The position numbers and the translations under genes were made by a program. Positions 8,677 through 17,400 of a stretch of DNA of 38,717 bases are shown here, piece by piece (within the stretch, counting starts at the first letter, position 1; each line of letters starts with the position of its first letter). The notes below the pieces were generated by a model. It was given only the letters and a program-made list of their open reading frames with translations. It was not told the origin of the DNA and made no database searches. The stretch lies in contig NZ_VUAZ01000046.1 of NCBI RefSeq assembly GCF_009296165.1, forward strand, positions 1 through 38,717. The letters run 5' to 3'. The stretch comes from Pseudomonas kitaguniensis (GTDB taxonomy: Bacteria; Pseudomonadota; Gammaproteobacteria; Pseudomonadales; Pseudomonadaceae).

Positions 8677-11600
8677 ATGCACCTGCTCAGGACTCAGCCG
8701 GGTGGTTTCGTCTCGGACGATAATATTGCCGACTTGGGCCAAACCCCTGCCGAGCTGGTGATCCTGTGCAGCGGCGATTCCAGCTTGGCGCTGCTCGCTG
8801 AAGCGGCCCGGCAACTGCCCGACGATTACCCGAGCTTTCGCCTGGCTAACCCGATGCAGGTGCAAAACCATGCGTCGGTCGACCTGTACGTCGACGAGGT
8901 GCTGCAGCACGCCAAAGTCATTCTGATCTCGCTGCACGGCGGCATCGGTTATTGGCGTTACGGCGTCGAGCGTCTGGTGGCATTGGCCGAGCGTGGCGTG
9001 CAGTTGATCCTGGTGCCGGGGTGTGATCGGCCCGACCCGGAACTGAGTGGCCTGAGTACCGTCAGCGTCGAAGCGCGTGAGCGCCTCTGGCATTTTTTGC
9101 GCCAGGGCGGCTTGGGCAATGCGCTGGATTTTTATCGCTGCCTGGCCAGCACTCACTTTGGCCGCGACTACGCGTGGGCCGAGCCGCAAACACTGCCGCG
9201 CACGGCGATTTATCACCCGCATAAAACCAACGCGCGGCTGAATGACTGGCAGGCGGATTGGCACGCCGAGTTTCCGGTGGCGGCGGTGCTGTTCTACCGC
9301 TCGCATTTGCAGGCGGCGAATACCGGTTTTATCGACGTGTTCTGCCAGCGCCTGCAAGCGGCGGGCCTTAACCCGTTGCCCATCGCGGTGGCCAGTTTGA
9401 AAGAGCCCGGCTGCCTCGCGGTGGTCGAGGACTTGCTGGATGAGGTGCACGCGGCGGTGATTCTGAACACCACCGGCTTTGCCCAGTCCAGCCCAGAAGC
9501 GCCGGATCTGCGCCCGTTTCGGCGTAATATTCCGGTGATCCAGGCGATTTGCGCGCAAGACAATCAGCCCGGCTGGGAGGCCAGCGCACAAGGCCTTGGC
9601 CCGCGTGATTTGGCGATGCACATCGCCTTGCCGGAGCTGGATGGGCGCATCATCAGCCGGCCCATCAGCTTCAAGGATTTGGCCTGGCGCAGTGAGCGCA
9701 GCCAGTCGGACGTGGTGTGCTACCGCGCAGCGCCCGAGCGCATGGATTTTGTGGCCGAGCTGGCGCGCCGCTGGGTCGAATTGGCGCGGGTGCCGAATGC
9801 GCACAAGCGCATTGCGCTGATCCTCGCCAACTACCCGACCCGCGACGGCCGCATCGGTAACGGCGTGGGCCTGGACACTCCGGCGGCGGCGTTGAATATC
9901 CTGCGCGCGTTGCAAGCCGAAGGCTATCCGCTGCCGGACGCGCTACCTGACAGCGGCACGGCGTTGATTCATGAGTTGCTCGGCGGCGTCACCAACGACC
10001 TCGACAGCCTCGACCTGCGCCCGTGCCACCAAAGCCTCAGCCTGGATGACTACGAGGCGATGTTCAGCCGCTTGCCCGAGGCCAATCGCCAGGCCGTGCT
10101 GGCGCGCTGGGGCACGCCACACAACGACCCGATGTTTCGTGACGGCCGCCTGATGATCGCCGGCCTGCGGCTGAGCCTGACCTTTGTTGGCATCCAGCCG
10201 GCGCGCGGTTATCAGGTGGACCACAGCGCGGTCTACCACGACCCGGACCTGGTGCCGCCGCACGGCTATTTAGCCTTCTACTTCTGGTTGCGCCACACCT
10301 ACGGCGCTCACGGCGTGATTCACGTCGGCAAGCACGGCAACCTCGAATGGTTGCCGGGCAAGGGCGTGGGCCTGTCGCAACACTGCTGGCCCGACGCGTT
10401 GCTGGGGCCGCTGCCGAATATCTACCCGTTTATCGTCAACGACCCAGGTGAAGGCGCCCAAGCCAAGCGCCGCACTCAGGCGGTGATCATCGACCACTTG
10501 ATGCCGCCGCTGACCCGTGCCGAAACCTACGGGCCGTTGCGCGACCTTGAGCTGTTGGCGGACGAATACTACGAAGCGCAATTGCTCGACCCGCGCCGCG
10601 CGCTGGAACTGCAAAAAGACATTCTCAAGCTGGTGCGCGAAACCCGGATTGATCAAGAGCTGCAGATGGGCAGTGAGGTCGATGCGGCAGTCTGGTTGCC
10701 GCGCCTCGACACCTACCTGTGCGACTTGAAGGAATCGCAGATTCGCGACGGCCTGCATATTTTTGGCGAGTCGCCGCAAGGCCGCTTGCGCATCGACACC
10801 TTGCTGGCCTTGCTGCGCATCCCGCGGGGCGATGGGCGTGGCGCGCAATCGAGCTTGCTGCGCGTATTGGCCAAGGCCTTCGAACTGGGCTTTGACCCGC
10901 TCGATTGCGCGCTCGCCGAGCCCTGGACCGGGCGCCGCCCGCAGGTGCTGCAGCAAATCGATCAACAGCTTTGGCGCACCGCCGGTGATACCCGCGAGCG
11001 GTTGGAGTTGTACGCCGCGCGGTTGATCGAGCAAGCCCTTGAAGGCCCGGTCGAGCCGCTTGAACAGCCGGGTTGGGAGGCTGTGAAGGCCGTCATCGAG
11101 AACCTGCGCATTGTCGTCGCACCGCGCCTGGACGCGTGCGGGCCAGCGGAAATGCGCGGTTTGCTCGACGCCTTGAGTGGGCGCTTCGTGCCGGCAGGCC
11201 CCAGCGGCGCGCCCAGCCGTGGGCGCCTCGACGTGCTGCCCACCGGGCGCAACTTCTTCAGCGTGGACGTGCGCAATTTGCCCACCACCACGGCGTGGCG
11301 TATCGGCTTTCAATCCGCCAACCTGATTCTTGAGCGGCATTTGCAAGACCACGGCGACCATCTGCGCCAGATCGGCCTGTCGGTGTGGGGCACCGCGACC
11401 ATGCGCACCGGCGGCGATGACATGGCTCAGGCCATGGCGCTGATGGGCGTACGCCCGGTGTGGGCCACCGGCAGCCAGCGCGTGGATGACTTTGAAATTT
11501 TGCCGATCAGCCTGTTGGATCGCCCGCGCGTTGATGTGACGCTGCGCGTGTCCGGGTTCTTCCGGGATGCGTTTGCCAACCTGATCCGCCTGTTCGACGC

Positions 11601-12435
11601 GGCGGTGCAAGCAGTGGCGGCGCTGGATGAGCCGGACGCGATGAACCCGCTGGCCGCCAAAGTGCGCAGCGAACGCGAAGCGCTGCGCCTGTCGGGCCTG
11701 GATGAAGAGGCTGCGGCCAAACAGGCCGGCTGGCGCATTTTTGGCGCCAAGCCCGGCGCCTATGGCGCGGGTGTGCAGGGCGCGATTGACGGTCGCCTGT
11801 GGCAGAGCCGCGAGGACTTGGCCGAGGTCTACCTGAACTGGGGCGGCTATGCCTACGGCGGCTCCGATGAAGGCACCGCCGCCCGCGAACAATTCGCCCA
11901 GCGCTTGAGCCAGGTGCAGGCCGTGGTGCAGAACCAGGATAACCGCGAGCACGACCTGCTCGACTCCAACGATTATTACCAGTTCCAGGGCGGCATGCTC
12001 GCCGCCGTGGAAACCCTGAGCGGTGACAAGGCCGCCAGTTATCACGGCGACCATAGCCAGCCGGACCTGCCGAAGATTCGCACCTTGAAGGAAGAGCTGA
12101 ACCGGGTGATCCGTTCCCGCGCCGCCAACCCCAAGTGGATCGAAGGCGTAAAACGCCATGGCTATAAAGGTGCGTTTGAAATGGCCGCGACTGTGGACAA
12201 CCTGTTCGCCTTCGACGCGACCACCGCGCTGATCGACGACCACCAGTACGCTTTGCTCGCCGATGCCTATTTGCTCGACGCCGACACCCGCGCCTTTGTG
12301 CAGCAGCACAACCCCGACGCCTTGCGCGACATGACCGAACGCATGCTCGAAGCCCAACAGCGCGGCATGTGGCAAGACCCGGGGGCGTACCGCGAGGCGC
12401 TGGAAAACCTGTTGCTGGATATAGAAGAAGGATGA
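8677..12435 (+). CDS. cobN: Cobaltochelatase subunit CobN
   Basis: A 1252-residue protein, the usual length for CobN, the large porphyrin-binding subunit that inserts Co2+ into hydrogenobyrinate a,c-diamide using ATP hydrolysed by its AAA+ partners. Recognisable parts are the N-terminal SLHGGIGYWRYGVERL, the strongly conserved HVGKHGNLEWLPGKGVGLS in the middle, and EVYLNWGGYAYGGSDEG and KRHGYKGAFEMAATVDNLFAFDATT near the C-terminus. The frame is intact throughout. Its start is 3 bases after cobW, with no strong ribosome binding site, so coupling is likely. No CobS/CobT genes are present; the partner is probably the ChlI/D gene downstream. Confidence 0.95.
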   Translation: MHLLRTQPGGFVSDDNIADLGQTPAELVILCSGDSSLALLAEAARQLPDDYPSFRLANPMQVQNHASVDLYVDEVLQHAKVILISLHGGIGYWRYGVERLVALAERGVQLILVPGCDRPDPELSGLSTVSVEARERLWHFLRQGGLGNALDFYRCLASTHFGRDYAWAEPQTLPRTAIYHPHKTNARLNDWQADWHAEFPVAAVLFYRSHLQAANTGFIDVFCQRLQAAGLNPLPIAVASLKEPGCLAVVEDLLDEVHAAVILNTTGFAQSSPEAPDLRPFRRNIPVIQAICAQDNQPGWEASAQGLGPRDLAMHIALPELDGRIISRPISFKDLAWRSERSQSDVVCYRAAPERMDFVAELARRWVELARVPNAHKRIALILANYPTRDGRIGNGVGLDTPAAALNILRALQAEGYPLPDALPDSGTALIHELLGGVTNDLDSLDLRPCHQSLSLDDYEAMFSRLPEANRQAVLARWGTPHNDPMFRDGRLMIAGLRLSLTFVGIQPARGYQVDHSAVYHDPDLVPPHGYLAFYFWLRHTYGAHGVIHVGKHGNLEWLPGKGVGLSQHCWPDALLGPLPNIYPFIVNDPGEGAQAKRRTQAVIIDHLMPPLTRAETYGPLRDLELLADEYYEAQLLDPRRALELQKDILKLVRETRIDQELQMGSEVDAAVWLPRLDTYLCDLKESQIRDGLHIFGESPQGRLRIDTLLALLRIPRGDGRGAQSSLLRVLAKAFELGFDPLDCALAEPWTGRRPQVLQQIDQQLWRTAGDTRERLELYAARLIEQALEGPVEPLEQPGWEAVKAVIENLRIVVAPRLDACGPAEMRGLLDALSGRFVPAGPSGAPSRGRLDVLPTGRNFFSVDVRNLPTTTAWRIGFQSANLILERHLQDHGDHLRQIGLSVWGTATMRTGGDDMAQAMALMGVRPVWATGSQRVDDFEILPISLLDRPRVDVTLRVSGFFRDAFANLIRLFDAAVQAVAALDEPDAMNPLAAKVRSEREALRLSGLDEEAAAKQAGWRIFGAKPGAYGAGVQGAIDGRLWQSREDLAEVYLNWGGYAYGGSDEGTAAREQFAQRLSQVQAVVQNQDNREHDLLDSNDYYQFQGGMLAAVETLSGDKAASYHGDHSQPDLPKIRTLKEELNRVIRSRAANPKWIEGVKRHGYKGAFEMAATVDNLFAFDATTALIDDHQYALLADAYLLDADTRAFVQQHNPDALRDMTERMLEAQQRGMWQDPGAYREALENLLLDIEEG

Positions 12436-12462
12436 GGCGCTTGTTACAGGCCACTGGTTAAT

Positions 12463-12500
12463 AGCTGCAAGCTACAAGCTACAAGCTGCAAGCTGCAAGC
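12463..12500. repeat. Tandem 7-bp repeat (AGCTGCA/AGCTACA), about 5.4 copies
   Basis: Between cobN and the ChlI-type gene, five head-to-tail heptamers run AGCTGCA, AGCTACA, AGCTACA, AGCTGCA, AGCTGCA, then AGC. It lies in the 99-base gap of the operon and ends about 35 bases before the next ATG. Similar CAAGCTG/CAAGCTA arrays are familiar from intergenic DNA in pseudomonads; no function is known to me. Confidence 0.75.
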
Positions 12501-12534
12501 ATCTGCTGCGCGATGATATTCACCGAGGGCTCGC

Positions 12535-13533
12535 ATGACTGATATTCCGCATTTCCCGCTCTGCGCCGTCGTCGGTGCCGATGCGCTTAAACTGGCCCTG
12601 TGCCTCACCGCCATCGACCCAAAAATCGGCGGCGTATTGATCGAAGGCCCGCGCGGCATGGCCAAGTCCACACTCGCACGCGGCCTGGCGGACCTGTTAG
12701 CCAGCGGGCAGTTCGTGACCTTGCCGTTGGGCGCGACCGAAGAGCGCCTGATCGGCACCCTGGACCTGGACGCCGCACTCGGCGAAGGCCGCGCGCAGTT
12801 TTCCCCCGGTGTGCTGGCCAAGGCCGATGGCGGCGTGCTGTATGTCGATGAAGTCAACTTGCTCGCCGACCACTTGGTCGACCTGCTGCTGGACGTGGCC
12901 GCCAGCGGCACCAACCTGATTGAACGCGACGGCATCTCCCACCGCCATTCCGCGCGTTTCGTTTTGATCGGCACCATGAACCCGGAGGAGGGCGAGTTGC
13001 GCCCGCAACTGCTTGACCGCTTCGGTTTCAACGTGGCGCTGAGTGGGCAAACCGTGCCTGCCGAGCGCGGGCAAATCATCCGTCGTCGCCTGGAATTCGA
13101 CAGCGACCCGGCTGCGTTCTGCACGCAATGGGCCGAGCAGCAAGCGGCGTTGCGCGAGCGCTGCACGCAAGCGCGGGCGCGGCTCGACAGCATCGACCTG
13201 GATGACCACAGCTTGGCGCAGATCACTGAGCGTTGTTTCGCTGCTGGGGTCGATGGCTTGCGCGCAGACCTGGTGTGGTTGCGCGGCGCACGCGCGCACG
13301 CGGCGTGGCGCGGGGCTAGCGCGATCGCCGAAGAAGACATTGACGCCGTGGCCGAATTTGCCTTGCGCCATCGCCGCCAGCCACACTCGCCACCCGCCAA
13401 CCAACCCCATCAAGGCCAGGCGCCGCAACCTTCAGACACCTCACCCGGCCAAGGCCAGTGGGGCGACACGCCTGCACCGGCGTTGCCCACCGGCGCGCGC
13501 CGTGAAGTGCCCGCCTGGCCAAAAAAGCCCTAG
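12535..13533 (+). CDS. ChlI/CobS-like AAA+ ATPase chelatase subunit (zero-frame product of chlID)
   Basis: This 332-residue frame encodes an AAA+ ATPase of the magnesium/cobalt chelatase family. It has Walker A EGPRGMAKST, Walker B VLYVDEVNLL, and the sensor region LIGTMNPEEGELRPQLLDRFG with an arginine-finger context. A Pro/Gln-rich linker (PPANQPHQGQAPQ) precedes the TAG. GAGGG lies about 7 bases before the ATG. The stop sits directly after the slippery heptamer A AAA AAG, and the -1 frame continues into the VWA domain. So this protein is probably the short form and a 551-residue ChlI-VWA fusion (12535-14189) the long form. Together they would replace CobS and CobT as ATP-driven partners of CobN. 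It is co-transcribed with cobN. Confidence 0.88.
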   Translation: MTDIPHFPLCAVVGADALKLALCLTAIDPKIGGVLIEGPRGMAKSTLARGLADLLASGQFVTLPLGATEERLIGTLDLDAALGEGRAQFSPGVLAKADGGVLYVDEVNLLADHLVDLLLDVAASGTNLIERDGISHRHSARFVLIGTMNPEEGELRPQLLDRFGFNVALSGQTVPAERGQIIRRRLEFDSDPAAFCTQWAEQQAALRERCTQARARLDSIDLDDHSLAQITERCFAAGVDGLRADLVWLRGARAHAAWRGASAIAEEDIDAVAEFALRHRRQPHSPPANQPHQGQAPQPSDTSPGQGQWGDTPAPALPTGARREVPAWPKKP

Positions 13534-13568
13534 GCATTCGCCCTCGACCTGACGCGGGGGCGGATGCC
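13521..13568 (+). other. Programmed -1 ribosomal frameshift signal (A AAA AAG plus stem-loop)
   Basis: In the ChlI frame the codons read CCA AAA AAG CCC TAG, so bases 13521-13527 form A AAA AAG in the right phase, the same heptamer as in E. coli dnaX. After a 5-base spacer (CCCTA), GGCATTCGCCCTCG (13533-13546) pairs over all 14 positions (two G-U) with CGGGGGCGGATGCC (13555-13568) around an 8-base loop. Slipping one base back gives AAA AAA GCC CTA and an open frame to 14189. No clear upstream Shine-Dalgarno stimulator is seen. Confidence 0.85.
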
Positions 13569-14189
13569 CGGCCCAAGGCGGGCCGACTCGATAAAGGCAG
13601 GCACGGCAAGGCGCGCAGCGCCCGGCAAGGCTCGATCAACTGGCCGGGCACTTTGCTCGGTGGCCGGCCGCACAGTCGTGAAGATCTGCGCTACCACCTG
13701 CGCAGCCGCTCGGCCGATGAATTATGGCTGGTGATTGTCGACGCGTCGGCGTCTACGCGGCGCCATCGCGCGTTAAGCGATGCCAAAGGGTTGTTGGCCC
13801 AGCTGTTTGACGACGCCTACCGGCAACGCGCGCGCATGGCGTTGTTGACCGCCAGCGGGCAATCGCCCACGTGGCAAGTGCAGGGCCTCAAAGCGGCGAA
13901 AAGCTTGGCCGGCTGGCTCGATCAACTCGGCGCGGGCGGCGGTACGCCGTTGCTGGCGGCGCTGTGCGAAGCCGCGCATTGGCTGCAGGCGCGGCGCCGG
14001 CGTTACCCTGCCGAACAGCAGCGCTTGCTGGTGATTACCGATGGGCGGCTGAAAGCCCTCGCCGGTTTGCCGGTGCTTGATTGCCTGGGCTTACTGGTCG
14101 ACATCGAGCGTGGCCCGATCACGCTGGGGCGCGCAGAACAACTGGCGCGCGCGCTGCGCCTCGACTACCGGCATATCGATAGCCTCTAG
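13527..14189 (+). CDS. VWA (MIDAS) domain part of ChlID, reached by -1 frameshift
   Basis: About 220 residues in the -1 frame relative to the ChlI part. After a basic linker come GSINWPGTLLGGRPHSREDL and a von Willebrand A domain. Its metal site is visible as DASAST (DxSxS), GGGTPLL and VITDGR, as in ChlD/BchD/CobT-type subunits. There is no ATG, GTG or ribosome binding site at the beginning of the conserved part. A TTG at 13653 would cut into the conserved GSINWPGTLL region and is unlikely to be a real start. I therefore read this as the C-terminal half of a 551-residue fusion. The alternative is that one A is missing from the sequence and the gene is simply a continuous fusion. Confidence 0.8.
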   Translation, partial: ALGIRPRPDAGADARPKAGRLDKGRHGKARSARQGSINWPGTLLGGRPHSREDLRYHLRSRSADELWLVIVDASASTRRHRALSDAKGLLAQLFDDAYRQRARMALLTASGQSPTWQVQGLKAAKSLAGWLDQLGAGGGTPLLAALCEAAHWLQARRRRYPAEQQRLLVITDGRLKALAGLPVLDCLGLLVDIERGPITLGRAEQLARALRLDYRHIDSL

Positions 14190-14289
14190 CGCGCACGTTG
14201 TAAAAGTTCCCCCTGCCAGATTCCCGCTTGTCCCCAGTTCCCATGTCACCCCCCAGTGGCCAAACGCCTTAGTTTCCCAAGTTCGCTGC

Positions 14290-14333
14290 AAGCCTCTCAA
14301 GGCTTTCGGCTGCGCCTGTTTTTTTAAAGGCGC
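14290..14333 (+). promoter_or_regulatory. Leader with two hairpins upstream of the NRPS genes
   Basis: In the 219-base gap before the first NRPS gene, AAGCCT-CTCA-AGGCTT (14290-14305) is a perfect 6-bp hairpin. GCGCCT (14312-14317) pairs with AGGCGC (14328-14333) around a T7 loop. Either could end transcription of the cob operon or belong to the NRPS leader. No convincing -35/-10 pair is identified. The rest of the gap (14190-14289) is C-rich with no feature I can name. Confidence 0.35.
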
Positions 14334-14408
14334 CTGGAACACCCGATTCAAGCGGCAGCTGAAAACGGACTTTCTCCTTCACCGTGACTTATCAGGCAGG
14401 TTACCCCC

Positions 14409-17400
14409 ATGCAGTTCAGCGAATTATTGGCAGCGATTTCCACCCACGCGATCCGTCTTCAACTGGAAGAGGGCGACTTGATCATACTGGGCGACGATGA
14501 CGCGCTGGGGGACGCGCTGTGGGATCAATTGATCGCCCACAAGCCTCGCCTGCTGCAGTTTGTAGCCGAACATGGCGGCGACTGGCTGAGCCCGGCCTAC
14601 CGCATCACCCCGCAGATGCTGCCGCTGGTCAACCTCGACCAGCCGGCCATTGAGCGTATCGTCGCCGCCATCCCCGGCGCGCCGCGAATGTGCAGGATAT
14701 TTACCCGCTGGCGCCGCTGCAGGAGGGCATGCTTTATCACCACCTTTCGGCCGAGCAGGGCGACCCCTACGTGCTGCACGCACAGTTTGTGTTTGACAGC
14801 CGCGCGCGCTTGCAGGCATTTGCCGAGGCGCTGCAGTGGGTCATCGACCGCCACGATATTCTGCGCACCTCAATGGTCTGGGAGCGCCTCGACGAGCCAC
14901 TGCAAGTGGTGTGGCGCACAGCAACCCTGGCCTGCGAGGAGGCGCACTTCAACGGCGCTGACGTGCTCGCGCAGTTACTCGCGCGGTTTGATGCACGCAC
15001 TTATCGCATGGACCTGGGCCAGGCGCCGCTGCTGCGCCTGGTGTTTGCCGACGACCCGGCTAACCAGCGCGTGGTAGCGATGCTGTTGTTCCACCACACG
15101 ATTCTGGACCACACCGCGCTGGATGGCGTGCGCCATGAAATCCAGTTGTACCTGGCCGGCGAGCAAGCCCTGGCCGCTGAGCCGGTAGCGTTTCGCAGCT
15201 ACATCGCCCAGGTGCGCGATGGCGTCAGCGCGCAAGCGCACGAGGCGTTTTTCCGCGAGATGCTTGCCGACATCGATGAACCGACGTTGCCGTTCGGCTT
15301 GCAGGATGTGCAGGGCGATGGCCAGGGCATCGATGAAGCCCGCCTGCCTGTCGACAGCGCCTTGAGCCGCCGCCTGCGCAGCCTGGCGCGACCGCTCGGG
15401 GTGAGTGTGGCGAGCATCATGCACGTGGCGCTCGCCCGCGTATTGGGCGTGGTCGCCGGCCGCGAGGCGGTGGTGTTCGGCAGCGTGATGCTCGGGCGTA
15501 TGGGCGCAGGCGAGGGCGGTGAGCGCGCGTTAGGCATGTTCATCAACACGCTGCCGTTGCGTGTGGATGTCGGCGAGCAAGGCGTGCGCGCCGGGGTCAA
15601 AGCCACGCATGCGCGGCTGAGCACGTTGCTCAACCACGAACATGCGTCGTTGGCGTTGGCCCAGCGCTGCAGTGGCGTGGCCGCGCCGACCCCGTTGTTC
15701 AGCGCGATACTCAACTACCGCCACAGCGCCGCTACCGACATGGCGGCGGTGATCGAAGTGGCCGAAGGCATTCAGGTGCTCGGCGCCGAAGAGCGCACCA
15801 ACTACCCGCTGACGGTTAACGTGGATGACCTGGGTGAAGACTTTGCGCTGACGGTGATGGTGGACACGGCCATCGGCGCCCAGCGCGTCGCCGCTTACCT
15901 GCATACCGCGCTGCAGAGCCTCGCCGACGCGCTGGAACAGCGACCGGATTCGCCGCTCAGCGGCCTGAATATACTGCCTCACGATGAACGCCTGAACCTG
16001 CTGCACACGCTCAACCAGAGCACCTCGCACTACGCCGACACCGCGCTGATTCACCAGCAGGTTGAAACCCACGCCGCCGCCCAGCCCGCCGCCATAGCCC
16101 TGCGCTTTGACGACCAGCGCCTGACCTACCGCCAACTCAACGAACGCGCCAACCAGGTAGCCCACCGCCTGCTCGCGCAAGGCGTGCGCCCGGATGACCG
16201 CGTGGCGATTTGCGTGGAACGCGGCCCGGAGATGATCATCGGCCTGTTGGGCATTCTCAAGGCCGGCGCCGGGTATGTGCCGATCGACCCGGCGTACCCG
16301 CTGGAACGCATCGCCTACACCCTGGCCGACAGCCAACCGTTGGCCGTGCTGGTGCAAGCCAACACCTGCCACCTGGTCGGCGACCTGGCGCAAATCGACC
16401 TCAACAGCCTGCGCCAGGAGTCCATCGTCAACCCTCGGCTCACCCTCAGCGCGGCCAACCTTGCCTACGTGATCTACACCTCCGGCTCCACCGGGCTGCC
16501 CAAAGGCGTGATGATCGAACACCGCCAGGTCGCGCGGCTGTTCACCGCCACCGAACACTGGTTCGGCTTTAACCACACCGATGTGTGGGCGCTGTTCCAT
16601 TCCTTCGCGTTTGACTTTTCGGTGTGGGAAATCTGGGGCGCGCTGATGCACGGCGGCCAGTTACTGATCGTGCCGCAATGGGTCAGCCGCTCGCCGCAAG
16701 ACTGCTATGCGCTGCTCTGCGACGCGCGCGTGAGCATTCTTAACCAGACGCCCAGCGCGTTCCGCCCATTGATCGCGGCTCAGGCACACAGCGCTCAAGC
16801 GCATTCGCTGCGCCAGGTTATTTTTGGCGGCGAAGCGCTGGAACCGGGCATGCTCAAACCGTGGTATGCGCGCGCCATGAACGCCGGTACGCAACTGGTG
16901 AACATGTACGGCATCACCGAAACCACCGTGCACGTGACGTACTGCGCGCTGCAAGCGGCCGACGCGCAGCGCGTCGGTGTCAGCCCGATTGGCGTGCGCA
17001 TTCCCGACCTGCAACTCTACGTGCTCGATGAACACCGTGAGCCGCTGCCGTTTGGCGTGGTCGGCGAGTTGTACGTCGGCGGTGCCGGCGTGGCGCGCGG
17101 TTATCTGAACCGCGATGCGCTGAACGCCGAGCGCTTCCTGGCTGACCCGGCCACTGGCCTGCGCATGTACAAAACCGGCGACCTCGGCCGCCTGCTCGCC
17201 GACGGCAGCGTTGAGTACCTGGGGCGTAACGATGACCAGGTGAAAATCCGTGGTTTTCGTATCGAGTTGGGCGAAATCGAAGCGCGCCTGGCCACCGCGC
17301 CGGGCGTGCGTGAGGCGGTGGTCATCGCCCGCGAAGATGAACCGGGTGACAAGCGCCTGGTGGCCTACGTGGTGGCCGAGGGCGAACTCAGCGCCGCCGC

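Noticed and set aside
13653..14189. Independent VWA gene starting at TTG 13653
   Set aside because: The conserved GSINWPGTLLGGRP segment lies partly before this codon, no ribosome binding site is seen, and the frameshift signal gives a better explanation.
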